Below, in pieces: positions 1 to 12,140 of a stretch of 27,824 nt of DNA; the stretch's first letter is position 1, and the number at the start of each line of letters is the position of its first letter. Source of the DNA: Saccoglossus kowalevskii (lineage: Eukaryota > Hemichordata > Enteropneusta > Harrimaniidae). A program made the position numbers and the translations under genes. The notes below the pieces were generated by a model that did no database searches, was not told the DNA's origin, and saw nothing but the letters and a program-made list of their open reading frames with translations. The DNA lies in the NCBI RefSeq assembly GCF_000003605.2, contig NW_003156240.1, positions 127,375 through 155,198 of the forward strand, given 5' to 3'.

Positions 1-904
1 TGCATTCAGCGGGTGATTGTATGATCTAGCAATGAGTGCTTTCAGAAACTAAAATAATATATGTGTAAACACATTGTTTCAATATGTGAACTAAGATCAC
101 ATCTTGTCTCCATAGTAACATGATTTAATAATAAATCATGTAAATAGGTTCAGCTTTAAATGACTGATTTGTCACACTGTGCTGGGCTGTCATCTTTGAT
201 TATAACTTACCTGAAAATAATGTGCATTATCAAACCTTTGATCTTCATATTCAAATTCTGTCATCCTCATAAAATAGACTTTCAATAATTAATTGATTCA
301 TAATATTTGGACAAATTGCTTAGATCATCACTTTTATTTGGGTATTCTTTATAAACGTTCTTCTATTCATGCAAAAGATGCTACTGGAATTACAGAGTTG
401 TAGTATTAGTTTTAATTGGTAGGTTTAGATATATCCTAAGGATATGTCTTATCTGCGTCATTGTGTGTCAGACCCAGCTGCACTGTTATTTGTGTGCACT
501 AAAACATGGTCACAACACTCTAACTAAAAGCCTGAATTTCTTAGTTCTATTCAAAGTTCACTTTTTTTGATTATTAATGTTCAGCGCAATATTTATCTAA
601 ATATAGTTATTTTAAGGTTTTAAACATTTGTTTGAGCATTAAAAACAGGATAAAACAAAGACATTAAAATATAGAATTCAAGAAGCAGTAACAAATGTTA
701 GTGAAAGGAAAGAGATAATGGCTTATTTTGTACTTGCTACATTGTACTATGCTAATATTACACAGTACAGTCTGAGCACTCACAAGTTGCCTCTCAGTAA
801 GCTTTGTGTTTTAATAAAAAAAAAATTAATATGATATCAAGTTATTTGTTGCTGTTTTATAAATAGAATGCTAATTATTTTGGTATCTCAAGAAAAGCAA
901 ATCT
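1..904. other. AT-rich non-coding stretch
   Basis: No convincing exon, RNA gene or repeat family was recognised here. The sequence is AT-rich with frequent stops in all frames and short homopolymers (an A-run near 817-825). It could be an intron of an upstream part of the RGS gene or intergenic sequence. Confidence 0.5.
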
Positions 905-1246
905 GCAGGTGGTCTTTATTTGGTGGTGTTTATTTAGATGTGATCACTATAGGCAGGTGGACTTTATTTAGATGTGGTCTCTATAGGCAGGGGGTCTTTA
1001 TATAGATGGGGTCACTATAGGCAGGGGGTCTATATAAATATGGTCACTATAGGCAGGTGGTCTTTATTTTGATGTGATCACTATAGGCAGGTGGACTTTA
1101 TTTAGATGTGGTCTCTATAGGCAGGGGGTCTTTATATAGATGTGGTCACTATAGGAGGGGTCTTTATATAAATACGGTCACTATAGGCAGGTGGTCTTTA
1201 TTTTGATGTGATCATTATAAGCAGGTGGTCTTTATATAGATGTGGT
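905..1246. repeat. 34-bp minisatellite with two-copy higher-order structure
   Basis: About nine to ten tandem copies of a 34-bp unit that starts GCAGGTGGTCTTTAT and ends GGTCACTATAG. Copies fall into four variants (GTGGACT, GGGGGTCTTT, a 32-bp shortened form, and GTGGTCTTTATTTTG). These four recur in the same order, giving two 134-bp blocks at 953-1086 and 1087-1220. The first unit (905-952) has an internal 14-bp duplication. The 32-bp unit lost two bases at a different place in each block. No coding potential is apparent. Confidence 0.93.
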
Positions 1247-3476
1247 TGTTAACACATGCAGGTTTTTCTATAGTATTTATCTATGTTGCTAATATTAGAC
1301 ATATTTTGGAATATTACTGTGCACACAATTTACATAATATGCTTGCATGGTGATTTTGAAATGTAAGCTGTTCACTAGTTTTTAACCAGCTAAGAGCTAC
1401 AGTAAAATGTACTTTAGAAACACAGTTATGGTAATAAGACGTATGAATACATTTATATGTTTATACATCAACATAACATAAATATGATATAGGACAGGTC
1501 TCAAATTGGTACAAGTGCTTGTCAGACAGTGGTGCAGAATTCACATTATGGCAAACGTACAAAAAATAGCTTATTATAAATAATATACCATTTTAAAACT
1601 ATTTTTTATTTTTTATTTTTATATTTCTTTACAGTTTTGTGGTATATAACTCACTTTTTTTTTTTCTTATTTATTTAGCATTTATTCTATTCCATTCTAT
1701 TCAACATAAATAATTGTTATACATGTACGTGTATGTCTTACGTGAACATATTTTGAAAAATTATTGGGAAAGTTATGATTAAATTTTTATTTTTGACTGT
1801 TTGCTCGACTGGTCACAGAATGGATATATGCAATCAAGCGCTTCTCTGGTCACAGAGTGGATATGCATTACTCCTTGTGTTCAGTATTATGTATCATGTA
1901 TCTTGTAAACAAGCTTACTGGCAATAAATCTCCACATCCCCTGGGAATACTATACTCAGCTTGAAAGTCAAGAGATACATACAGTTTATTATAGTTATTT
2001 AGCTTGGGAAACGATTCTCGTATCTAAATACATTTATACCAACAGTTGGGATGTGCTATACTTTTTTTAATTTCAGTAGACCTCTGTTGGTTCATGTTTT
2101 TCAATTTTCTACCTGTAGTGATTTGGGGTTTTGAAAATCAAACAAATCTGTCATACTTTTGAATAATACCAACAAAACTAGGCAATGTAACCAGAGTTTA
2201 ACTATGTTATTCAAATGTTTTTCTGTACAGTAAGTAATACATTGCCAATGAAAATAAGCTGATTCAGATTCCTTCATTTTGTTTTTATATAGATACCAGT
2301 GGAAGTACTATTAAGTTTGTACTTTTATGCACAAATAATTGTTGTAGATTTTCGTCAAATCTTTGATTATTTGGTCAGATTCAATAATAAAATACAGTGA
2401 AGGCCTCAACAATAGTGTCCAATATATATTTATATGTTGGAAACATGTCATTGATGTTGTATGTAATTCTATTCAGTTAATGTTATTGATTCTATAATAA
2501 CCTCTATCTGTAGGACGTCATGTGACTACTTTCTATAGCCATGCATTATTTAATCTTAGTGTATCAATTATGTTGTTATGGAAAAAAACAATTTACACTC
2601 AGTAATCAGAAAAAAGTGATTATTAGACACTTTAAAGCTTATGAATGTAGGTCAAAATATGAATTAATAGATTAATAGATTTTATTGAATTGAATTTGTT
2701 GTCTTGTTGCAAGCAGATGTGACTTGTAACCTTCATTGTGAGTTTATTTATTCCAACTGAATTATTAACCAATAAATTTATACTGACAAATGACGTCATT
2801 CCCTAATCCAGTGAATAATTTATTGTCCATTACTATTATAATCTGGTCTTATTATATCAAAAATAGTCTTGGTTTTCTAACTTAATAACCTTTCACTTAT
2901 GAGTGATCATTGCTTAAATATTTCACAATTCATTCATTTTTGTATGGTTTATTCATGAATGTGTAAGTTGAGGAGAGCTGTCCAGACACCTGGACACTGA
3001 GGATACACCTGCTGTCTATTTTCTCAAGTTCCCTGGTTTATATTAGCTATCATTCATGTGACCACTCGTAAACAGTAGCTAACTCATCATTGCAACAAAT
3101 TTAAGACATCCATGAATGGGGTATCATGTGACATTATTTCTTTACATATAACCATGGCAACCAATGATCATGTCCTCAAGCAGCAAGCTAATTATACAGG
3201 AAGTGTAACAGTAATATACAGGAAATGACATCACTGTCAGTAACATCAAGTCTTGTCCAATTCTTCATAATTTATCTGTATTTATATCTTTGACAATGGC
3301 TTTGTTTGTACCTCATTTAATGTTTGACATACAGGAAATCATTCACAATCTGCTCTCCTAGCTAGCAGTATAATTTCAGGATTAATATCCTCTTCAGGTT
3401 TGAATCGTGTATTAAGTTAGTGTTTATAATATTCAAACCACAGAAAAGATCCCTGGATATTTACATTTACACCATT
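1247..3476. other. AT-rich non-coding stretch
   Basis: No gene recognised. It contains T-rich tracts (about 1600-1670), several ACATGTA-type words and no ORF with protein-like composition flanked by good splice sites. Probably intron or intergenic. Confidence 0.5.
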
Positions 3477-4225
3477 GCAGATGACGTGTTCGTGCAGGCT
3501 TGCAAATGACATATTTATGCAGGATTGCAGATGACATGTTTATGCAGGATTGCAGATGACATGTTTATGCAGGATTGCAGATGACATGTTTATGCAGGAT
3601 TGTAGATGACATGTTTATGCAGAATTGTAGATGACATGTTTATGCAGGATTGTAGATGACATGTTTATGCAGGATTGCATGCAGATGACATGTTTATGCA
3701 GATTGCGAATGATATGTTTATGCAGGCTTGCAAATGACATGTTTATGCAGGATTGCAACTGACATGTTTATGCAGGATTGTAGATGACATGTTTATGCAG
3801 AATTGTAGATGACATGTTTATGCAGGATTGCACGCAGATGACATGTTTATGCAGATTGCAAATGATATGTTTATGCAGGCTTGCAAATGACATGTTTATG
3901 CAGGATTGCAACTGACATGTTTATGCAGGATTGAAGATGACATGTTTATGCAGGATTGCATGCAGATGACATGTTTATGCAGGATTGTAGATGACATGTT
4001 TATGCAGGATTGCATGCAGATGACATGTTTATACAGGATTGCAGATGACATGTTTATGCATACCCCGGTAATGCAAATTACATGTTTATGTATGATTGCA
4101 GATGACATGTTTATGCAGGATTGCAGATGACATGTTTATGCAGGATTTCAGATGACATGTTTATGCAGGATTGTAGATGACATGTTTATGCAGGATTTCA
4201 GATGACATGTTTATGCAGGATTGCA
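3477..4225. repeat. 25-bp minisatellite, about 30 copies, with 153-bp higher-order repeat
   Basis: Tandem copies of a 25-bp unit that reads GCAGATGACATGTTTATGCA followed by GGATT. Some copies carry a 4-bp insertion (GCAT or GCAC before GCAG) or lack one base. A run of six units beginning at 3722 recurs at 3875 with the same variants in the same order (GCTTGCAAATG, GCAACTG, TAGATG, AATTGTAGATG, then the 29-bp and 24-bp forms), which gives a 153-bp period. The short ORFs on both strands here come from the repeat alone. Confidence 0.95.
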
Positions 4226-5870
4226 TATTAAATCAAAACGTGACTAAATAATATGCAAATTATTTGTGTGTGTCATGTAGATGATTCTTTGATCGTCCGC
4301 AACACCACATACCATACCATACCGTCATCCATGTTCATCTATTAAAGCCTAGATTAGTATTGAACCATAGTTCCAAGAAGAAAAATCAAAGATGGAAGAC
4401 ATTTTTGAGAACCAAAAACAAATACAATTCTGTGATTGGTTGGAATTTTAGAAGCCAATATGTTCTGAAAATCTTCCATGTAATTTCTCGGTTGAACTTT
4501 TAGGGGAGTTTTAATGCTACTGTATATTTTAAATCAAATTTTCTTGAATTTTAAGTGAATTCAAATGCATATTCATTAGAATATTGAGTCAATTCTCAAT
4601 GTGACTTATCAAGTTCAGTTTGAGTGGTTAGCACAACTTGAAGTCTGTGTAACAAGCATTAATTATAATTTCTTCCTTTTGACCCATTTCATTTACATGT
4701 GACCCAAATTTTCATAGTTTCTGTTTTAAAAGGTCAAATAGAAGATTAATGAAAAAACGTCAATAAATACATCACAGAACAACATCAAGAATTATACTCA
4801 TTTAATGGTTTCAATGATTGCTTTTAAAGATAAAAAGAATATACTCTTGAGTTCAATCTAGAACTCACTGGATGCAGTGATAGTGTCAGACTGGCTGTAT
4901 TTCATTTTCATAGTATCATGATTGCCACAACAAAATTTAGTTGAATTAATTATTAATTACCTAAAATCAAATTACCTTTTAAATACAAAACATATCATTT
5001 GCCAAGGCAGCAAGGCAAGTTAACATGTGTCAACTGCTAATGTTGATGTAAAATGAAACCAATTGCTAACCGCAAGGTGGAATATAGCAAGGTATATAAT
5101 ATATCAACTGTGTTATTGGCTTCTGACTGTATTGTTGACACCTGAAAGGCAAAAGTTTCAGAATTTATTTTAACATTGATGCACAAAATAATTGTTAGCA
5201 AACAGCATAGAGTGTCATTTACACTATAAATCAGCTTGCCTTCAACTTGTACATGTGTGGATTGGATCACTATGATATGCATCCTTAATACATGTACTAC
5301 TTTCTATTACTAGTACAGTGTATATTAAAGTTGTGCGTACAGACTTTGACGTATTCACTCAAATATTTTTTGCAAATAGCTGATCATTTCTACACCTTCA
5401 ATTGTGAATTTTCAGCATTTTAGAGCATCATCAAGTCCACTGAATCACATGCAAGATTTCTGAGTGACATTTCAACTATGAAAATATTTGATACAAAGCA
5501 TTCTCATATACTTGGCCTAGGATAAACACCCAGTTATTTGTATTTGCAACACAATTTGCTAGTTTAATACAACTTTGCAATAAGATTTGTGTAAATTTAA
5601 TACTATATACAGCATAAGAATAATCATATAGGTCTCCATCGATGAGGTTACTAAATAATCTAGTACCTTGCTAGTCTATTAATGTCAGTGTTTTGATGGA
5701 ATAGTCAAATAGTATCATGATTGCCACATATATTAAATGATATGGCTTAAACATTGGTTATTTAATTCACAAAATTTCAAAAGCTTTTTTGTAGTTATTA
5801 GAAACAAAGATCAGCTGAAAATTTAAACTGCCATGATTAAGGAAAAACATCATTTGTTTTTTCTGTTAAG
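4226..5870. other. Non-coding stretch between the 25-bp array and the first candidate exon
   Basis: No confident gene. It contains a short CCATA microsatellite near 4307-4324 and the imperfect inverted repeat listed separately. The rest is AT-rich with no exon-like segment I would defend. Confidence 0.45.
4352..4497. repeat. Imperfect inverted repeat, possible MITE relic
   Basis: The left part contains GTTCCAAGAAGAAAAAT then ATGGAAGACATTTTTGAGAAC. The right part, read as reverse complement, gives GTTCAACCGAGAAAT then ATGGAAGATTTTCAGAAC. The arms are about 45 bp with gaps around a short centre. This may be a degraded foldback element, but no target-site duplication was confirmed and chance similarity in AT-rich DNA is possible. 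Confidence 0.25.
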
Positions 5871-5957
5871 AGAGTTCTTGATATAATTGCTCAAGTGACA
5901 GAATTTGCAGTGATGAATGAATATCCAAGAAAAGCAGATGATAGCGTTCAGACAGCT
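5871..5957 (+). CDS. Candidate internal exon (29 codons, phase 0-0)
   Basis: A pyrimidine-rich tract ending TTCTGTTAAG precedes an open segment that ends at a strong donor, GCT|GTGAGT. Read in phase 0 it gives 29 residues of ordinary protein-like composition, beginning RVLDIIAQVTEF and ending DDSVQTA. It starts and ends in phase 0, the same phase in which the first certain RGS exon begins at 11502, so it could be spliced to it. Alternatively the internal ATG at 5913 could start a short first exon. I recognise no homology. Open segments of this length occur by chance, so this is only a candidate. Confidence 0.28.
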
Positions 5958-8001
5958 GTGAGTGAAGTTTCAATCGAGCATCACGATCTAAAATGGACAC
6001 CATAGACATTTTATAGCAGTGAACATCCTTTGTCAATCAAAAAACGCATGTTTGTGAAAGCATTCTGTTAAGCCATAAAACTGACGCCGTTATCCACTTA
6101 AATTGAAGTCTCTAGTCAATTTAGTGAATGCTGTCTATTCAAGTCCTTTTAAAAAGGCTACTTTATTCTACAGTTATGTATAACAATGTTTGCAGTATTT
6201 AGGGCAATTAAATATTTAATATTAACTAATTACTGACCAATTTATATTTTCAATACAAGTGTACATTACTTATAATGGTGCATGTGTTCTAGTATTGTCA
6301 TGTTGTAACCATTATGTTAAATATTTAATGGTACATACATCAAATTATTCCATGCTATCTCTTATTGTGCCTTCAAATCCCGTATTTCATGCCTTATTTT
6401 ATTTCAAATAGCACACACTTTTAAGGATTGCATATTTTGCTTCCCAGACGCCCAATATAAGAAAGGACCCCCTCCCCCAACTGTAATACAAAAAGGGATC
6501 CTATATGTTTACAGAATATATTGCCATTTCTAGTTCATATTCTTATCCAGACATGCTACAAAAAGAACTTCTTCTAACACATGTATTTACACATATTGCT
6601 GTGTAATTCATAACAACATAATCCACCAATATATAGAATACAAATTAATGTAGTAGCTATGACACTGCAATGATTATGAAAGGACTGTATTATATTGCAT
6701 GTAGATATTTATGACCTCAGTGCACATTTAAATCCACTCTCTTAAAACACCTGTGTTGATAGCTCAGCTATGGTCAAATTTATTTGGATTGGAATAATAA
6801 CCATGTGTAGTGGCAGAGGTCTAAGACTACAAAACTTGAAATATTACTGGGATGAAGCTGCATGGATGGAATCATTAATGAGAATTGACTAACAGCAGAA
6901 TGATTCACGCAACACAAAGATATATACTTTCAAATAATAAATACGGTTTAATTAAAAATTAACTCATAAATAGCATATTAAATAAACGATAATAACTTAT
7001 AAATTAAATGACAAAAAAGTGTGACCAAAGTAGAGGTGAGATGTGAGCATGTCTTAATAAATCTGACAAGGTTTTCTATGTGTAACCATTTAGCAAAGCA
7101 GTATAATACATGTACAGTGGATTTCTTTGATCACACAACACAAATGCAAGTAGTTTCACAGTATAGCACAACAGACACAGGTAGCTCCAACATGTAGGTA
7201 GACCCTAGAAAAGACCACTCTTAGACTAGTGAATCTTGGGAGTACTTTTATATAGTCCTACTACCGAGTACTTTAATATGTGTATGGGCACATCTGAGCC
7301 TATGTAAGGCTATCGTTGGTATTGGATTCTCAGGAGATGTTACTGGTTCCAAAGTGGTACACATCTGCGATGATTGTCAAATGTAATTGCAGGAATTCAA
7401 CTCCCATTTATACTGAAGTTCTGGGTATGTGGACATTTAAATAGCTGTACAGTTTATTAGCTAATGGGTTTTCCTTATCAGTGATTAACATTCACTGTGT
7501 ATCAATATACACATATGTCTGGTTAAAACTTTGCTTTATTCATCATCACACCAAGTGTTGAATATGAGGAAGAATATCAACTTTTTTCAAACATGAAAGA
7601 AAAATAACATTACCGTTGAAAATCGTCATACCAGTACATATACATGTAGTTGTATATTTTTTTGTATATGCAAATTAGACTTGAAAATGTTCAGCAGCCA
7701 GTGTAATTCAAAGTCACATATCACATTAATGATATAATTATATAAATTTAATTTATTGACACAACCCCATATCAAAGTTATACAGCAATCACTAAATACA
7801 ACTATCAACAACATTACAAATGGAATACACATAGTTTGCAAAATCTATTGTAAGTTTATATTTAATTACATATATATAGTTTAATATATAATCACAACAC
7901 ACATGTGGTAGCAGACCAAGGTAATTGTCAGTACTCTCCAAAACATGAAAAATTGGTCTTTAATAAATATTACATAACTACATGCTATCCCATTAAATGT
8001 A
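5958..8001. other. Non-coding stretch
   Basis: AT-rich sequence without recognisable genes or repeats. The only protein-like ORFs are short, hydrophobic, AT-driven and lack splice context. It may hold upstream regulatory sequence if the candidate first exon at 8002 is real, but no clear TATA box or initiator could be defended. Confidence 0.45.
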
Positions 8002-8076
8002 ATGGCAGTACCAGTTATGGATACAAATGATACCTTGGATATCTATCTATCAGCAGAACAAAACACAGCTAGTAAA
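8002..8076 (+). CDS. Candidate alternative first coding exon of the RGS3-like gene
   Basis: An ATG with a favourable context (G at -3, G at +4) opens 25 codons that start MAVPVMDTNDTLD and end NTASK. A good splice donor, AAA|GTGAGC, follows. The donor is at a codon boundary (phase 0) and the next certain exon at 11502 begins in phase 0, so joining them keeps the frame without any stop. Mammalian RGS3 is known for alternative promoters and short alternative first exons, which fits this layout. The peptide itself matches nothing I recognise. The intron would be 3.4 kb and contain the 29-bp array. Transcript evidence is absent, so this is an inference from phase, start context and donor quality. 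Confidence 0.45.
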
Positions 8077-9102
8077 GTGAGCCGCTGTGCAGTATTGATT
8101 TTCATCTATATCGCATTGAAATACTTATTATGTTATTGGATTGGAAAATGCTTTACCTTTTGTTTTCTGTTTTATTTCCAATTGAATGGCTGAAATGTTT
8201 CCTGTTGTGATAAAAAAAAAAGAACAATTACACAGAACTACATAACATGATTCACATGTAACTGCTTTTATTTTATTTTTTTAATAACCAACTGTGCAGT
8301 TTATTGTTCAATAAAACAATAAATTGAAAAAGCAAGTATTTTATTTCAATAATATGGTAGGTTACACTCTCATGCAATGTATTCATTTTTCTAGACTTCA
8401 AATAAAAAATATGTCTTCCATATTGAAGTATATAACCCAGTGATATAAAAAGTGTTCATCACTGAACTGTTCATGATAATCGCTTCCATGATACATATAT
8501 GGATTTTTTTTGAATTATCTATCATCATTCAGGTTTGTTTTTTGTATTTTTACTGTGTATATGTATGTAATTTGAAAGAACACATTCAATGCGATCCTTC
8601 TTGTTTGAAACTCCCCTCTGTCAACATCTCATATACCTCAGCGATCAAGTCAAGTAAACAATTCAATTTAACATTCATTGTTTTGTGCAAAAATAACTCA
8701 CTACATCACATAAATGACGTCATGACAGTCTTGGTAAGGCTGAATCTAGCTCAAACCAATCTTGTTAATATGTTTTAAACAAATTCAACACTATAGGTTG
8801 AATCAATAATTCAATTCAAATAGAATTCTAGCCTGTACTCAATCTGTTTAATACCTTGGCATATCTTCACCATTATATTTTCTTGTTTCAAAAGCTTTAT
8901 GTTTTTTTGCTTACCTGTTTAGACAGTGTTTTCTGATTTGATGCAACCATTAATAGTCTCAAATTGACACTATTGGCTGATCTAATCAGTTAGCTATGTA
9001 GAACAATTTATATTGTATTTTTCACTCACTGTACATGTAGCTGCTTTACAAAAGTCAGATTTCTATTTTTTTATTTTTTTTATTTTCATTGTTTAATATT
9101 GT
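8077..9102. other. Non-coding stretch, probable intron
   Basis: No gene recognised. The longest + strand ORF (8452-8778) is hydrophobic and AT-driven, without codon or domain signal. A T-rich tract at about 9060-9090 borders the 29-bp array. Confidence 0.5.
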
Positions 9103-10301
9103 AACTGGCTGCCACCATATTGGCTTTAACCAACTGGCTGCCACCATATTGGCTTGAACCAACTGGTTGCCACCATATTGGCTTGAACCAACTGGTTGCC
9201 ACCATATTGGCTCGAACCAACTGGTTGCCACCATATTGGCTCGAACCAACTGGTTGCCACCATATTGTCTTGAACCAACTGGTTGCCACCATATTGGCTT
9301 GAACCAACTGGTTGCCACCATATTGTCTTGAACCAACTGGTTGCCACCATATTGGCTTGAACCAACTGGCTACCACCATATTGGCTTGAACCAACTGGTT
9401 TCCACCATATTGGCTTGAAACAACTGGTCACCACCATATTGGCTTGAACCAATTGGCTACCACCATATTGGCTTGAACCAACTGGCTACCACCATATTGG
9501 CTTTAACCAACTGGTCACCACCATATTGGCTTGAACCAACTGGCTACCACCATATTGGCTTGAAACAACTGGTCACCACCATATTGGCTTGAACCAGTTG
9601 GCTACCACCATATTGGCTTGAACCAACTGGCTACCACCATATTGGCTTGAAACAACTGGTCACCACCATATTGGCTTGAACCAATTGGCTACCACCATAT
9701 TGGCTTGAACCAATTGGCTACCACCATATTGGCTTGAACCAATTGGCTACCACCATATTGGCTTGAACCTATTGGCTACCACCATATTGGCTTGAACGAA
9801 CTGGCTACCATCATATTGGCTTGAACCAATTGGCTACCACCATATTGGCTTGAAACAACTGGTCACCACCATATTGGCTTGAACCAATTGACTACCACCA
9901 TATTGGCTTGAACCAACTGGCTACCACCATATTGGCTTGAACCAACTGGTCACCACCATATTGGCTTGAACCAACTGGCTACCACCATATTGGCTTGAAC
10001 CAATTGGCTATCACCATATTGGCTTGAACCAACTGGCTACCACCATATTGGCTTGAACCAACTGGCTACCACTATATTGGCTTGAACCAACTGGTCACCA
10101 CCATATTGGCTTAAACCAACTGGCTACCACCATATTGGCTTGAACCAATTGGCTATCACCATATTGGCTTGAACCAACTGGCTACCACCATATTGGCTTG
10201 AACCAACTGGCTACCACCATATTGGCTTGAACCAACTGGCTACCACCATATTGGCTTGAACCAACTGGCTACCACCATATTGGCTTGAACCAACTGGCTA
10301 A
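9103..10301. repeat. 29-bp minisatellite, about 41 copies
   Basis: Tandem 29-bp units built from CCAACTGGCTACCACC, then ATATTGGCTTGAA. The first roughly ten copies mostly carry the GGTTGCCACC variant, while later copies carry GGCTACCACC interspersed with GGTCACCACC and CCAATTGG forms. The array therefore has blocks that expanded separately. Because 29 is not a multiple of 3, all frames cycle through the unit and give short artefactual ORFs on both strands. Almost every copy keeps CCATATTGG, a base short of a CArG box, and the YY1-like core CCATATT. If the exon at 8002 is used, the array lies in the following intron. Confidence 0.96.
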
Positions 10302-11501
10302 CATCAAATTTAAGTATTGTCCATTTCTGCAGTTACTGCAATATGTAATCCCCATGTTTTACTACTGTAAAATACATTATTTTAGCTGGAATTAATTATT
10401 CAACTTTTTGGATTCTTTATATGGAGTTTATTGATTTTTTTGATGAGTGAATGTGAAATATGGGAAAAAAAGGTATATTCACTGGATTTTATCTTCACTG
10501 AATCATCCCTTCAGCGAAAATAAAGTGTTTGACAGTAAATCTCTGAGTTCCTCTCCTAATGGGAGTGTAGTAAGATTGTACTTTGTCCTGTAGGAGCATT
10601 CAAGTATATTATTTTATTTCCTTGTCTGATATTTACCCATTGGTATTTGCATTTCCTTTATGTACAGATATATAGTTCATAAAGTGAACATATTTACTCA
10701 ATGTATATAGTATCTATTACCAACATACATTTGTCATTCTCTACTTTTTAAAATGGCTTAAGATAAAATATTACAATAATGATTATTTTTGCAAATATGA
10801 CATTTTATGTTACACAAATGAAAAACAAATTAAATAAAAATTCAATGGTAGTTCCGAGAATATTGCAATAATTTTCGGTTTTAAGAAATTTGGTGATTAT
10901 TTTGTATGTCAAGGATATATATCTCAATGTCTCTCAAATTTTGTTTGGCAACATTGTGTAAAAATTATGATATAAATGTCTTACGGGGTACTTGTTGATG
11001 TCTACAACGAAATGTATTAAAAATTGACATTGTTACCTGTCCCAGGGCAAATAAAGCAGCTGTTCAGTTCTATATGTATGTATGTGTGTGTGTACTATAT
11101 TTGATATTTAAAATGGTCATCTCCAACAGAAGCGAATGTAAATGAACAGTGGCATTTATTGTCTACTGGATCATTCAAATATGGCATATTTAAACTATAG
11201 ACACCTCTCTCATATTATGTGCAATACTCAGAAGTGTATAGATGACTACATACATATGTGAGTATTACAGATGTGACGTAAAAGCAGGTCTTCCCCAGGA
11301 GCCTCTTTTTGAGTTCACCTGAAAGGCCTCAATCTCCCAGAGGAAACAGTGAGGGCGCTATATTCATGAAAAGGGTCTAGTAAAAGTGAAGGTATATGAA
11401 ACATTGTATCTCTGTCTGACCATGAATGATACTCATGTAACATCTTTAATGGTTTCTTACATATAATAAGTGTTAATATTTGTTATTTTATTAATATTTA
11501 G
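10302..11501. other. Non-coding stretch upstream of the first certain RGS exon
   Basis: AT-rich sequence that includes a short ATGT/GT microsatellite (about 11066-11094) and a locally GC-richer patch at 11285-11390 that I could not fit in frame to the next exon. The last 30 bases form a T-rich acceptor tract ending TTTAG at 11501. Confidence 0.55.
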
Positions 11502-12140
11502 GAGATTCATATAGGAGACAGAAAAGAAACCAAGAAGGGGATATCTCGACCGTTCTTGGGAAGACGAAAAATCAGCAGTCCTGACTTGCCATCTACAGCT
11601 AAGACTGCCTCGCTGTTGAGTCGCAAAGTTAGCAGTCCAGAAATCAAAATAACTTCATTTGACAATGATGACAGTCAACTTAATAGAAATGCTGTAATCA
11701 CAGAGGAATTATCCGACGACACAGGCATCATGATGAATAGTAGTAAAAACAGAAGCAAACTAGCAGTGGAATTATATAAAAAATCCCCCTCATGTGAGGA
11801 CTGTTCTAAATCAGAGTCTACACAGAATAGCTTGGAGCAGTTAACCACAGCGTCAGCTCCAGGTAGTCCATTATTTCACATTAGTCGTAGTTGGAACTCA
11901 TTGACTCCAACAGGTACTGTATCAGGGGGATACCCATGCAAATCAAACGAAGATTGTGCCAAGACCAGTAAAGACACATCCAGTACTAAGGCAAAACCTA
12001 AACGAAAAAACATTTTTCAACTTTTCACGGGTGATAATAAAAACAAGGACGAGATTGATGGACATGATGCCCCCCCACATGCATTATTTTTAAAAGAACC
12101 TGTGGAGGGGAAAAGTCAGGAAACCACATCACCTCGGAGG
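11502..12140 (+). CDS. RGS3: RGS3-like exon A: Ser-rich linker (213 codons)
   Basis: The acceptor is a T-rich tract ending TTTAG at 11501 and the donor is CGGAGG|GTAAGT at 12140, phase 0 on both sides. It encodes [13 protein letters not shown], two R-K-[IV]-S-S-P-[DE]-[LI] motifs 19 residues apart, a Ser/Thr-rich middle, [11 protein letters not shown] and, near the end, [14 protein letters not shown]. The last resembles the LFxTGHRK segment upstream of the RGS domain in vertebrate RGS3. The R-x-x-S-S-P pattern suggests basophilic-kinase and proline-directed phosphosites, possibly 14-3-3 binding; this is inference. Codon 1 is not a start. The first Met lies deep in the exon, so translation must begin further upstream or from an alternative first exon. 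Confidence 0.92.

Noticed and set aside
3896-4130. Overlapping ORFs in the 25-bp array
   Set aside because: Pure tandem-repeat translation on both strands.
905-4225. Arrays read as CRISPR
   Set aside because: Units abut directly without unique spacers, and the sequence is eukaryotic.
8452-8778. 108-residue ORF
   Set aside because: AT-driven hydrophobic sequence, no domain, no splice context.
9055-9452. WWQPVGSSQYGG-type repeat proteins in the 29-bp array
   Set aside because: Frame-cycling products of a 29-bp tandem repeat, present in several overlapping frames.
11285-11390. GC-richer patch with a CCCCAG acceptor-like site and a GTGAGG donor-like site
   Set aside because: The one open frame does not join to the exon at 11502 in phase; the alternative join meets a stop at once.
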